From Saccharothrix sp. ALI-22-I (GTDB lineage Bacteria; Actinomycetota; Actinomycetes; Mycobacteriales; Pseudonocardiaceae), in contig NZ_MTQP01000066.1 of NCBI RefSeq assembly GCF_001984175.1, positions 310,001-374,000 on the forward strand: a stretch of 64,000 nucleotides of DNA, in the 5' to 3' direction. Within the stretch, counting starts at the first letter, position 1; each line of letters begins with the position of its first letter. The position numbers and the translations under genes are program-made. This document shows, piece after piece, positions 15,353 to 23,245 of this stretch. The notes under the pieces are model-generated. The model did not search any database, was not told where the DNA came from, and was given only the letters and a program-made list of their open reading frames with translations.

Positions 15353-17104
15353 CTATGGCCGGCGGTGGATCGTGATGGAGTGGCCGACCTCGTCGATCGG
15401 CGTGCTGCCGTCGATCAGCGCCGTCAGGCGGTCATCGGCCTTGGCGATGGCGGAATCCGACACGACGAGCAGCCCGCGCACCTGGTCCGGGGACGCGTCG
15501 AGCGGGTCGGCGGCGTCGATGCCGTAGTGGGACGGCAGGCCGCTGCCCTTGTAGACCAGCCAGATCCGCTCGCCCGGGTAACGCTGCCTCAGGCGGTCCG
15601 CCAGCCGGCCCAGGTCCTGGCCCCAGTCGACGTTCGAGTCGTGCAGGTGCAGGTGGGTCTTCGCCGGCCCGCCGAACGCCTCGTTGGAGTACGGCAGGTA
15701 GTACGGGAACGTCCGCAGCGAGCTGACCGCGGCGAAGACGACCAGGACCGCCGCCGTGACGTGCGCCCACCTCCAGCGCAGGGCGACCACGCCGGCCGCC
15801 GCGACCGCCAGGAACATCGGGGCGAAAACCGCGTACCGGACGCCGAGGTCGCGGTCGCCGGTCATGGCCGCGGCCAGCAGCACGACCGCGGGAACGAGCA
15901 CGTAGGGTGCCGCCGGGCGCAGCCGGGGGACCGCCACCATCACGACGGCACCGGACAGCCACAGCGCCAGTGCGCCCAGCGGCGTCTTCACCAGCAGCGC
16001 GACCGGCAGGTAGTACCACATCGAACCGTGGTAGTGCCGGCCGAACAGGAAGCCGCCCCACACCCGGTCCTCGAAGCCGAGCTGGACGCGCATCCCGTCC
16101 CCGTACGGCTCGGGGAACGGCAGCCAGGCGACGAGCGCGCGCAGGCCCTGGGCAGGCGGCAGGTCCCGTGGCGTCTCCCAGCGCAGCCGCGGATCCACCG
16201 CGAGGTAGGAGGCCCACACCACGGCGACCGCGATCAGCGCCACGGCGACCGCCGCCGCGCCGAGCCCGAGGAGCCGGGCCGACCGGGCAGTCCTGTTCGG
16301 GTCGGGGTCGCGCGTGCGGCGGGCGTGCCGGACGGACGGCACGACCAGGAGTAGCAGCACCGGAACCGCGGCCAGGGCGTTCATCTTCGTGGCCAGGGCG
16401 GCGCCGAGGGCGAGGCCCGCGAGGGGCAGGTAAAGGGCGGGGCGGCGCCGGGCCCGCCACAGCAGCCAGACCGACGTCAGCAGGAAACCGGCCACCGGCA
16501 CGTCGAGCGTGGCCAGCGACCCGTGCGCGATGACGTCGGGTGAGAACGCGTACAGGGCGAGCGCCGCCACCCCGCCGACCGGGCCGACCAGATCACGAGC
16601 GAACACGAAGACGACCAGTCCGAACAGCAGCGTGAGCACGATCATCGGCAGCCGCGCCAGCAGCATCAGCCGTCCCGGATCGTTGCCCGACTCATACAGC
16701 ACGTGCCGGCCGAGCTGCGTCTGGTCGCCGACGAAGGCGGGGTCGAGGCGCGCGTCGGCGAAGGCCAGCCCGGTCGCCATGACCAGCTTGCCCAGCGGAG
16801 GGTGCTCCGGGTTGTACCGCAGGCCGTGCTGCTCCAGGTAGACCACGGCCGTGCCCACGTAGACCGGCTCGTCGATGGTCGGGGTCTGCTCCACGGCCGC
16901 CGTGATCATCGCGACCGCCATCCCGGCGAGGAGCGCGACCACGACGAGCGCCAACCACCACCGCCGGTGCCGCCGCAGCCGGTCGAACCGGCCCGGCGGA
17001 CGTCCGCCTGCCGCCGGCGGCAGGTCCTCCGGGCTTGCCTCGCCCGTGATCAGTGGCCGGCTCGCGGAGGACGACAACCCCGAGGCCCTTCCGTGAGGGA
17101 ACAA
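15353..17104 (-). CDS. GT39/ArnT-like membrane glycosyltransferase
   Basis: 583 residues. It has an arginine-rich cytoplasmic head, then about 11-12 membrane segments starting at WWLALVVVALLAGMAVAMI. The first outer loop carries the GT-C acidic motif (TPTIDEPVYVGTAVVYLEQHG) and the HPPLGKLV motif shared by PMT/ArnT/GT39 enzymes. These transfer sugars from polyprenyl-phosphate donors to proteins or lipids outside the membrane. The C-terminus holds a soluble outer domain (VDWGQDLGRLADRL, IWLVYKGSGLPSHYG). The start is TTG after GGAGG at short spacing and is uncertain. It stands alone; the acceptor is unknown. Confidence 0.8.
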   Translation of the reverse strand: MFPHGRASGLSSSASRPLITGEASPEDLPPAAGGRPPGRFDRLRRHRRWWLALVVVALLAGMAVAMITAAVEQTPTIDEPVYVGTAVVYLEQHGLRYNPEHPPLGKLVMATGLAFADARLDPAFVGDQTQLGRHVLYESGNDPGRLMLLARLPMIVLTLLFGLVVFVFARDLVGPVGGVAALALYAFSPDVIAHGSLATLDVPVAGFLLTSVWLLWRARRRPALYLPLAGLALGAALATKMNALAAVPVLLLLVVPSVRHARRTRDPDPNRTARSARLLGLGAAAVAVALIAVAVVWASYLAVDPRLRWETPRDLPPAQGLRALVAWLPFPEPYGDGMRVQLGFEDRVWGGFLFGRHYHGSMWYYLPVALLVKTPLGALALWLSGAVVMVAVPRLRPAAPYVLVPAVVLLAAAMTGDRDLGVRYAVFAPMFLAVAAAGVVALRWRWAHVTAAVLVVFAAVSSLRTFPYYLPYSNEAFGGPAKTHLHLHDSNVDWGQDLGRLADRLRQRYPGERIWLVYKGSGLPSHYGIDAADPLDASPDQVRGLLVVSDSAIAKADDRLTALIDGSTPIDEVGHSITIHRRP

Positions 17105-17386
17105 AGTCCTCCACTGTGGTACGGCTTGCCCGGTGGTTCAGCTCACTGCCGATCGTGCCGCCCGCGCCCTGATACGTCCGCGAGACGGTGGACCCTTCTC
17201 GCCGCTCCGGCCGACGACGAAAGATGACATGAAGCGAGACTCCCTCAGCTCAGGCGTCTTCGTCCGGTGTCGGCGGCACGTTTCGGAGCGTACGTCACCC
17301 CGACGCGTGACTGTCCACTTGGAACGCCTGCGCCCCGCTGGGCGCTAGGGTCCCTCGAAGGCTAGATCGACCCGCGAGGGAGAACG

Positions 17387-17668
17387 ATGCTCCGCAGCAC
17401 TCGCCTCTTCGGCCCGAAGCGCCGGGTGACCTTTTCACTGCCGCTCGACCAGCCGCGCGGCCCGGTGAGCGTGGTCGGCACGTTCAACGGCTGGACCCCC
17501 GGCGTGCACGAGCTGGTGCCGCGCCGCGACGGCACGCGCACGGTGACCGTGATCCTCCCGCCGGGCACGCACCGGTTCCGCTACCTCGGCGCCGGCGGCC
17601 ACTGGTTCGACGACGCCGACGTGCCGCACGTCGACCACGAAGGTTGCGTGATCACGATTGACGGTTGA
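17387..17668 (+). CDS. Small CBM48 / E-set glycogen-binding-like protein
   Basis: 93 residues forming one isoamylase/AMPK-type N-terminal E-set domain: RRVTFSLPLDQPRGPVSVVG, TFNGWTPGVHEL, then TVTVILPPGTHRFRYLGAGG and HWFDDADVP. FNGW and the RYLG..HWFDD strand are the usual glucan-contact positions. Stand-alone CBM48 proteins of this size are common in actinobacteria and are thought to bind alpha-glucans; the role is unknown. The ATG follows CGAGGGAGAACG. The gap before it (17105-17386) holds no gene. Confidence 0.8.
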   Translation: MLRSTRLFGPKRRVTFSLPLDQPRGPVSVVGTFNGWTPGVHELVPRRDGTRTVTVILPPGTHRFRYLGAGGHWFDDADVPHVDHEGCVITIDG

Positions 17669-17677
17669 TGGACGCGG

Positions 17678-19069
17678 TCAATGAGCCGTGGAGGTGAAGC
17701 GGCCGTGGAATCCGAACGGGATCGCGTGTGGCACGTCGGCGCGCGCGATCTCCTCGAACGTGGCCGCGTCGAGCACCAGTAGGCCGGACCGGCCGGCGTC
17801 GACGTCGAGCACCACGGACAGCAGCACGCCGTCGTCCTCGGCCCGCGCGTTTGGCGCCGCGACGAACACGGGTTCGCCCGGGTAGCGGCCGGGCTCGTGC
17901 CACCGGCTGGTCCGGCCGCTGCGGACGTCCACTTTGACGAGTTGGTTGAAGAAGTCGTTCCTGCCGTTGCCGAAAGCGCCGACACCGTAGGCGTAGCGGT
18001 AGTCGCGGCCGTTGTGGGAGCCGTAGGAGATGCGGGGCAGTTCGAGGGCGTCCTCCGCGAGTCGCCGTGACCGGATGCCGTCGCCGGTCAGGTCCACTTC
18101 GTAGCGGGTGGGGAACGGCAGTGGCAGTTCGACGCCGTCGCGCAGCTTGTCCAGGTACAGCGCGTCCACCACTTCCGCGTCGGGGTAGGCGCAGATGTCC
18201 ACGACGACCCGATCGTCGGCGTCGTAGGCGTTGATGTGGTGGAAGGCGAAGAACGCGTCGGTGCGCCGGTCGGCGACGACCGAGCCGTCCTGCTGGTCGA
18301 ACACCACGAACCGGGTGCCCAGCTCCGGCCGCCACCGGTAGTTCTCGATGAACGGCTTGCCGCGCACCAGGAACGACAGCGGGTTGACCACGAGTGGGAA
18401 CACGACCAGCACCACGTGCCGCTCGGTGATGGCGAAGCTGTGCAGGTAGCCGGGGCGGTCGGTGGGCAGGGTGGCGAGCAGTTCCCTGGTCCGGCCGCGC
18501 TGCCGGTAGATCTGGTAGACGCTGCGCCTGCCGAACTTCAGCACGTAGTTGACCAGGTCGCCGGTCAGCGGAGCCTGGTGCGGGTGCGCGGTGGTGACCT
18601 GGCCGGTGATCGCGTCGTCGTGGTCGGAGAGGCCGACGGTGGCCAGCGTGTCCGGGTCGAACTGGACCGCGATGGGCGTCTCGGTGAGCGCCCAGTCCCG
18701 GTCACCGTCGGACACCACGTTCACGTTGGGGTTGGGCGCGAGGCGCGGGCGGGTGAAGAAGCGGCCGAAGATCGAGCGGCACGGGTCCGTGGCGAACTCG
18801 CCGAAGGAAATGCGGCCCTCGTCGCGCACCGACCGGAGGCTCGGTGTGTCCAGGAACCGGTTGCGGTAGGAGACGGTGCCGTCGGCGAAGCCGAAGCGGT
18901 GCAGCATCGCCTGGCCGTCGAACCAGTGGCGGAACGAGCGGCGGTCGGTCTCGAACCTGGCCGGGCCGTTGCGCACCAACGTGCCGGACAGCCATCGCGG
19001 CAGCTCGCCGCGGACTTCCAGGTCGTCCACGACGACCTCGCGGTCGAGGGTCTGGAACCCGTTCTTCAT
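17678..19069 (-). CDS. Carotenoid cleavage oxygenase (RPE65/CCD family)
   Basis: 463 residues with the family start (GELPRWLSGTLVRNGPARFE, then RHWFDGQAMLHRFGFADG). The iron-ligand histidines appear in order: AHPHQAP, GYLHSFAITERH, FAFHHINAYD and the C-terminal FGFHGRF. These non-haem iron dioxygenases split conjugated double bonds of carotenoids or stilbenes to give aldehydes. There is no signal peptide. It is convergent with the CBM48 gene. The upstream region carries a near-perfect palindrome that suggests TetR-type control. Confidence 0.88.
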   Translation of the reverse strand: MKNGFQTLDREVVVDDLEVRGELPRWLSGTLVRNGPARFETDRRSFRHWFDGQAMLHRFGFADGTVSYRNRFLDTPSLRSVRDEGRISFGEFATDPCRSIFGRFFTRPRLAPNPNVNVVSDGDRDWALTETPIAVQFDPDTLATVGLSDHDDAITGQVTTAHPHQAPLTGDLVNYVLKFGRRSVYQIYRQRGRTRELLATLPTDRPGYLHSFAITERHVVLVVFPLVVNPLSFLVRGKPFIENYRWRPELGTRFVVFDQQDGSVVADRRTDAFFAFHHINAYDADDRVVVDICAYPDAEVVDALYLDKLRDGVELPLPFPTRYEVDLTGDGIRSRRLAEDALELPRISYGSHNGRDYRYAYGVGAFGNGRNDFFNQLVKVDVRSGRTSRWHEPGRYPGEPVFVAAPNARAEDDGVLLSVVLDVDAGRSGLLVLDAATFEEIARADVPHAIPFGFHGRFTSTAH

Positions 19070-19093
19070 GTATGACCTCCCGGGAAGTTTAAC

Positions 19094-19119
19094 GAAACAC
19101 TGTTATAAAACATTGTTTC
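19094..19119. promoter_or_regulatory. 26-bp palindrome upstream of carotenoid oxygenase
   Basis: GAAACACTGTT-ATAA-AACATTGTTTC matches 10 of 11 positions across the arms. It lies 25-50 bp upstream of the oxygenase start in an AT-rich patch (GTTATAAAACATTG) that probably includes the -10 region. It is a likely TetR-type operator; no intact TetR gene is adjacent. Confidence 0.6.
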
Positions 19120-19122
19120 AAA

Positions 19123-19440
19123 TCATCCGTCAAGTCGGACCTCATCACCGCGGTCGTGCGCCCAGCGGCCCAGCGCGTCGATCGGCCCGAGCAGGCTGCG
19201 CCCCAGGTCGGTGAGCTCGTACTCGACCCGGCCGGGGAAGGCGTTCCTGACCACCAGCCCGGCGCCCGCCAGCCGGCGCACGGTCTCGGTGAGCACCTTG
19301 GGCCGGCTGCCGCCGATGGCGCGGCGCAGGTCGGCGGGTCAGCGGGGGCCGTGCCGCAACGCGTGCAGGACCACCGGGTTCCACGTGTTGGCGAGCAGGT
19401 CGAACGCCTGCCGCGCGCGGCAGTCGGCGAGGAAGGTCAT
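19123..19440 (-). pseudogene. HxlR-family regulator interrupted by an in-frame TGA
   Basis: From the ATG at 19440 the frame reads an HxlR winged helix: CRARQAFDLLANTWNPVVLH, ALRHGPR, then a TGA at 19339-19341, then PADLRRAIGGSRPKVLTETV, RRLAGAGLVVRNAFPGRVEY and ELTDLGRSLLGPIDALG, ending at 19123. The stop replaces a residue in the otherwise conserved GPRxPxDLRRAI segment. A single C-to-T change of CGA to TGA would explain it. The gene is a fresh pseudogene or carries a sequence error. Confidence 0.75.
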
Positions 19441-19489
19441 GGGCGGCTCCCTGCCGTGGACACCGTTCGGTGCCTGTCGGGCCCTTTAG

Positions 19490-19765
19490 CGTCGGCTCCA
19501 GCGAAACGCGTTCAACCTCTGTCACGAGGACGTGTGGCGGCTGCCGTCGTTGACGTTCGAGGGACGGCCGCTCGGGGTGCCGTTGTGCGGCGATTCGGCC
19601 GGAGCGGTGGAGGTCGTGCGGGCGTTGGTGCGGTCGATCGGGTGCGCGCCGGTGGACGGCGGACCGCTGGAGCGGGCCGAGCTGCTGGAGGCGATGACCG
19701 CGTTCGCCATCGGGCTGTGGGCCGGCGGCGCGGATGTGCGGTCGATGTACCCCACGGTCGCGTAA
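19490..19765 (+). pseudogene. NADPH-dependent F420 reductase-like protein, C-terminal remnant
   Basis: The frame begins just after an in-frame TAG and reads NAFNLCHEDVWRLP, then FEGRPLGVPLCGD, VVRALVRSIGCAPVDGGPLE, and AFAIGLWAGGADVRSMYP. This is the C-terminal half of a Rossmann-type F420:NADP-reductase-like protein; the NADP-binding half (GxxGxxG) is missing. It is divergent from the broken HxlR gene, a classical regulator/target pair that has decayed together. Confidence 0.65.
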
Positions 19766-19810
19766 GCGCTAATGTAACAGCACTGTCATATCTGCAAGAG
19801 GGGGCAGATC

Positions 19811-20734
19811 GTGCTGTACCCGGAGATCGAGCCGTACGACCACGGGATGCTCGACGTCGGCGACGGGCACCACGTGTACTGGGAGGTGTGCGGCAACCCG
19901 GACGGCAAACCGGCCGTGGTGCTGCACGGCGGGCCCGGGTCCGGGTGCACGACCCGGGCCCGCCGGTACTTCGACCCGCGGGCGTACCGGGTGGTGCTGT
20001 TCGACCAGCGCGGGGCCGGGCGGAGCACGCCGCACGCCGGTCAGCCGGTGGTGGACCTGTCCACCAACACCACCGATCACCTGATCGGCGACATGGAGCG
20101 GCTGCGCGAGTTCCTGGGCATCGACAAGTGGCTGTTGTTCGCGGCGTCGTGGGGCTCGGTGCTCGGCCTCGTGTACGCGGAACGCTTCCCGCACCAGGTG
20201 TCGGAGATGGTGCACGCGGGCGTGGCGACCGGGCGGCGGGCGGAGACGGACCTGTTGACGACCGGGCTGGGCCCGATGTTCCCGGAGGCGCACGCCCGGT
20301 TCCGCGAACTGGTGCCGTCCGGCGATCCGGCGGCGGGGTACCTGGAGTTGCTCCTCTCCCCCGACCCGGCGGTGCACAACCGGGCGGCGGCCGAGTGGTG
20401 CGCGTGGGAGGACGCGTTGCAGCCTCTGGCGTCCGGCGGTCTGCGCTTCGAACCTCCGGAGTACGGACTGGCGTTCGCCCGACTTGTCACCCACTACTGG
20501 GCGCACGGGTCGTGGCTGCCGGAGGGGATCGTCCTGGAGGAAGCGCGGAAGCTCGCGGGCATCCCGGGCGTGATCGTTCAAGGAGTGCTGGACCTGGGGA
20601 ATCTGCTCGGCACACCGTTCGACCTGGCCCATGTCTGGCCGGACGCCGAGCTGGTGCTCATCCCCGAAACCGCTCACGGCGGGAGTGATGCGATGACCGA
20701 AGCAAGGCGCGCGGCTACTGACAAATTCCGGTAA
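19811..20734 (+). CDS. pip: Prolyl aminopeptidase (alpha/beta hydrolase, S33)
   Basis: 307 residues from a GTG after GAGGGGG. Oxyanion motif LHGGPGSGC, then FDQRGAGRSTPHA, the nucleophile elbow AASWGSVLGLVYAERFP (Ser in SWGS), a cap domain (WCAWEDALQPL), the Asp region VQGVLDLGNLLGTP and the final His in PETAHGG. This enzyme removes N-terminal proline from peptides in the cytoplasm. The nucleophile context is AASWGS instead of the more usual GGSWGS. A short dyad ACAG-CA-CTGT lies upstream at 19777-19786. Confidence 0.85.
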   Translation: MLYPEIEPYDHGMLDVGDGHHVYWEVCGNPDGKPAVVLHGGPGSGCTTRARRYFDPRAYRVVLFDQRGAGRSTPHAGQPVVDLSTNTTDHLIGDMERLREFLGIDKWLLFAASWGSVLGLVYAERFPHQVSEMVHAGVATGRRAETDLLTTGLGPMFPEAHARFRELVPSGDPAAGYLELLLSPDPAVHNRAAAEWCAWEDALQPLASGGLRFEPPEYGLAFARLVTHYWAHGSWLPEGIVLEEARKLAGIPGVIVQGVLDLGNLLGTPFDLAHVWPDAELVLIPETAHGGSDAMTEARRAATDKFR

Positions 20735-20792
20735 CACCCGGAAACTCGATGCGATGGTGTGGTTACAGCCTGATCGCACGGAGAGGTGCCGG

Positions 20793-20936
20793 GTGTCCGA
20801 CAGGGTCAGCGCAGACCTGAGACAGGTGTTCAGCCGCGCGCACGAGAAGGCCAGGCGCCTCGACCACAGCCCCGGGCGGCGTGAAAGTGTCCGCGCGGAT
20901 GTGGCACGGCTGGTCGATGCGGTGACGAAGGACTGA
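20793..20936 (+). CDS. Small 47-residue protein coupled to the Clp_N-TIR gene
   Basis: The GTG at 20793 has a GGAGAGG site at 6-base spacing. The frame ends in a TGATG overlap with the next gene, so the two should be translated together. It is charged and helical (DLRQVFSRAHEKARRL). The end, ESVRADVARLVDAV, closely resembles the end of the TIR domain of its neighbour (ETFRADVARLADVV), about 10 of 15 positions. It may be a remnant of an older TIR protein or a real small partner. Confidence 0.5.
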   Translation: MSDRVSADLRQVFSRAHEKARRLDHSPGRRESVRADVARLVDAVTKD

Positions 20937-21748
20937 TGTTGGAACGATTTACCGAGGGCGCGCGCCGGGTTTCCGTGTTGGCCCTCCAGGAGGCGCGAAG
21001 GTTCAACCACACCGCCATCGGCACCGAGCACCTGTTGCTGGGGCTGATCGGCGAGGGTGGTGCGGCCTCGTCGGTGCTGGTGTCGTTCGGGTTGTCCCTG
21101 CACGGGTGCCGGGCGAACGTGCGGGAGGTGGCCGGGTGCGGCAGCGTGCCGGTGCCCGGTCACCTGCCGTTCACGCCGGGCGCGAAGCGGGCGTTGGCGT
21201 TGGCGGTGCGGGAGGCGCTGGCGTTGGAGCACCGGCACGTCGGCACCGAGCACCTGCTGCTCGGCGTGCTCGCTCTCGATGACGGTGTGGCGCTGGACCT
21301 GCTCGCCCGGTGCGGGCTGGAAGCCGTCGACGTGCGGGACCGGGCGTTCGCGGTGCTGGCCGGGATCGACCTGCCCGCGCAACGGCCCGCCCGGCTGTTC
21401 CTGAGCTACCGGCGTCCGCAGGACCTGCACCTCGCGGGGCGCATCGCGGACCGGCTCGACGACATCGGCCGGTCGGTGGTCGGTGACGTCGGCGAGTGCG
21501 ACGTGCTGCTCGCCGTCGTCGGGCCGGAGTGGGCGCCGACCGATCTGATCCGCGCCGAGGTGGACCGGGCGGCCGAGCGTTCGGTGCCGGTGATCCCGGT
21601 GCTGGTCGACGGGGCCGTGCTGCCCGTCGACCAGCTACGGGGGACCGGTCACGTCGCCGATCACGTCACCGTCCGGCACGAGACGTTCCGGGCGGACGTG
21701 GCGCGGTTGGCCGACGTGGTCCGCTACGCCCAGCCGGGCATCGGGTAG
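20936..21748 (+). CDS. Clp_N double repeat fused to a shortened TIR domain
   Basis: 270 residues. Residues 1-67 and about 78-145 are two Clp_N repeats, each with [HT]xxIGTEHLLLGL (TAIGTEHLLLGLIGEGG and RHVGTEHLLLGVLALDD), as at the N-terminus of ClpC/ClpA chaperones; there is no AAA+ domain. Residues 152-262 match a TIR domain: RLFLSYRRPQDLHLAGRIAD, CDVLLAVVGPEW, LIRAEVDRAAERSVPVIPVL. The stretch that normally lies between the first helix and CDVLLAV (about 28 residues, including the BB loop) is absent. The Glu in RAEV is at the position of the catalytic Glu of NAD-cleaving TIRs. It may be a scaffold or NADase controlled by Clp substrates. It overlaps the convergent glyA end by 25 bp. Confidence 0.75.
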   Translation: MLERFTEGARRVSVLALQEARRFNHTAIGTEHLLLGLIGEGGAASSVLVSFGLSLHGCRANVREVAGCGSVPVPGHLPFTPGAKRALALAVREALALEHRHVGTEHLLLGVLALDDGVALDLLARCGLEAVDVRDRAFAVLAGIDLPAQRPARLFLSYRRPQDLHLAGRIADRLDDIGRSVVGDVGECDVLLAVVGPEWAPTDLIRAEVDRAAERSVPVIPVLVDGAVLPVDQLRGTGHVADHVTVRHETFRADVARLADVVRYAQPGIG

Positions 21749-22980
21749 CCCGCCATCAGGTCGGCCACCTCGGCGGCGATGCGGTCGAGTTCCGGCCCGT
21801 CGTCGGCGACCCGGACGGCGCGGTCGATCCACTCCGCGATCTTCGGCATGTGGTCGGCGGTGAGGCCGCGGGTGGTGATGGCGGCCGTGCCGAGGCGCAC
21901 GCCGGACGGGTCGAACGGCTTGCGCGGGTCGAACGGGACGGTGTTGTAGTTGGCCTCGATGCCGGCCCGGTCGAGGGCTTTGGCGGCGGGCTTGCCGGCG
22001 ATGCCCTTGCCGGTCAGGTCGACCAGGACGAGGTGGTTGTCGGTGCCGCCGGAGACCAGGTCGAAGCCCCGGTCGAGCAGGGCGACGGCCAGCGCGCGGG
22101 CGTTCTGCACGATGGCGTGCGCGTAGAGGCCGAAGGACGGCTCCAACGCCTCGCCCAGCGCGACCGCGATGGCGGCGGTGGTGTGGTTGTGCGGGCCGCC
22201 TTGGAGGCCGGGGAACACCGCCTTGTCGATCGGCTTGGCGTGGGCGGCGTCGGTGAGGATCATCGCGCCGCGCGGGCCGCGCAAGGTCTTGTGGGTGGTC
22301 GTGGTGATCACCTGGGCGTGGCCCACCGGTGACGGGTGCGCGCCGCCCGCGACGAGACCCGCGATGTGCGCGATGTCGGCCGCCAGGACCGCGCCGACCT
22401 CGTCGGCGATCTCGGCGAAGGCGGGGAAGTCGATGGTGCGCGGGATGGCCGTGCCGCCGCAGAAGATCACCTTCGGGTGTTCGGCGCGGGCCAGGTCGCG
22501 GACCTCGTCGAGGTCGACCACGCCGGTGTCCTTGCGGACGCCGTACTGGACGCTGCGGAACCACTTGCCGGTGGCCGAGACGCCCCAGCCGTGGGTCAGG
22601 TGGCCGCCGGCCGGGAGGGCCATGCCCATGACGGTGTCGCCGGGGTCCAGGAAGGCCATGTAGACGGCGAGGTTGGCCGGGGAGCCGGAGTAGGGCTGGA
22701 CGTTGGCGTGGTCGGCGCCGAACAGCGCCTTCGCCCGCGCCACGGCCAACTCCTCGACCGGGTCGACCACCTGCTGGCCCTCGTAGTAGCGGCGGCCCGC
22801 GTAGCCCTCGGAGTACTTGTTGGTCAACACCGAGCCGGTGGCTTCGAGGACGGCGGTCGAGACGTAGTTCTCCGAGGCGATCAGGCGGACCTTCTCGAAC
22901 TGGCGGCGCGCCTCCGCCTGGACCAGCCGGGCGACCTCGGGGTCGGCACCGGTCAACGACGGGATGGCGGGTTCGTGCAC
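21724..22980 (-). CDS. glyA: Serine hydroxymethyltransferase
   Basis: About 418 residues of a PLP fold-type I enzyme. ASENYVSTAVLEATGSVLTN and KYSEGYAGRRYYEGQ are the substrate-binding start; the PLP lysine lies in ITTTTHKTLRGPRGAMI; the C-terminal RLGTAAITTRGL motif is also present. It converts serine and tetrahydrofolate to glycine and 5,10-methylene-THF. The GTG at 22980 is preferred because GGAGG sits 5 bases upstream; the open frame itself starts at a GTG at 22992. A ZTP riboswitch lies in the leader. The substrate loop reads MALPAGGHLTHGWGVSATGK, near-standard. Whether this is the housekeeping copy or a second one cannot be told. Confidence 0.95.
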   Translation of the reverse strand: MHEPAIPSLTGADPEVARLVQAEARRQFEKVRLIASENYVSTAVLEATGSVLTNKYSEGYAGRRYYEGQQVVDPVEELAVARAKALFGADHANVQPYSGSPANLAVYMAFLDPGDTVMGMALPAGGHLTHGWGVSATGKWFRSVQYGVRKDTGVVDLDEVRDLARAEHPKVIFCGGTAIPRTIDFPAFAEIADEVGAVLAADIAHIAGLVAGGAHPSPVGHAQVITTTTHKTLRGPRGAMILTDAAHAKPIDKAVFPGLQGGPHNHTTAAIAVALGEALEPSFGLYAHAIVQNARALAVALLDRGFDLVSGGTDNHLVLVDLTGKGIAGKPAAKALDRAGIEANYNTVPFDPRKPFDPSGVRLGTAAITTRGLTADHMPKIAEWIDRAVRVADDGPELDRIAAEVADLMAGYPMPGWA

Positions 22981-23011
22981 GACGACCTCCACGCGCGCGG
23001 GGGCGCTGCCG

Positions 23012-23100
23012 TAGCACCCAGGCGCGCGGTGCGATCCGGCTCAACGCTCCCCGGTGGTCGTTCCCACCCTCGACACGCCAGTCGCGAACACCCGGAGCCT
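23012..23100 (-). ncRNA. ZTP (pfl) riboswitch in the glyA leader
   Basis: Reading the minus strand, the conserved pfl elements occur in order: CGCGACTGGCG (around 23076-23086), a GGGTGGGAACGACCACC segment, CACCGGGGAGCG (23045-23056) and the downstream pseudoknot half GCGCCTGGGTGC (about 23014-23025). ZTP riboswitches sense ZMP/ZTP, which build up when 10-formyl-THF is low, and turn on folate one-carbon genes such as glyA. Location and sequence match that class; folding was not computed. Confidence 0.85.
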
Positions 23101-23245
23101 ACCGAATCGCCCAGGGGTGACGAGCGGTTTGGGCGGAACGGGCCATTGCCGCGGCGGTAGGCCGGCCCAATACTTTGTTCGTTGGAAAACTTCCAACCTG
23201 CCCTGCTCCACGTCAGCACTTCCCCCTGCCCCCGAAAGGACTGAC

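Noticed and set aside
17133-17348. 71-codon plus frame between the GT39 and CBM48 genes
   Set aside because: No ribosome site and an Arg/Ser-rich random-like composition.
23054-23245. Upstream extension of the Tat-exported protein
   Set aside because: It crosses the ZTP riboswitch, and the GTG at 23246 gives a correct Tat signal and ribosome site.
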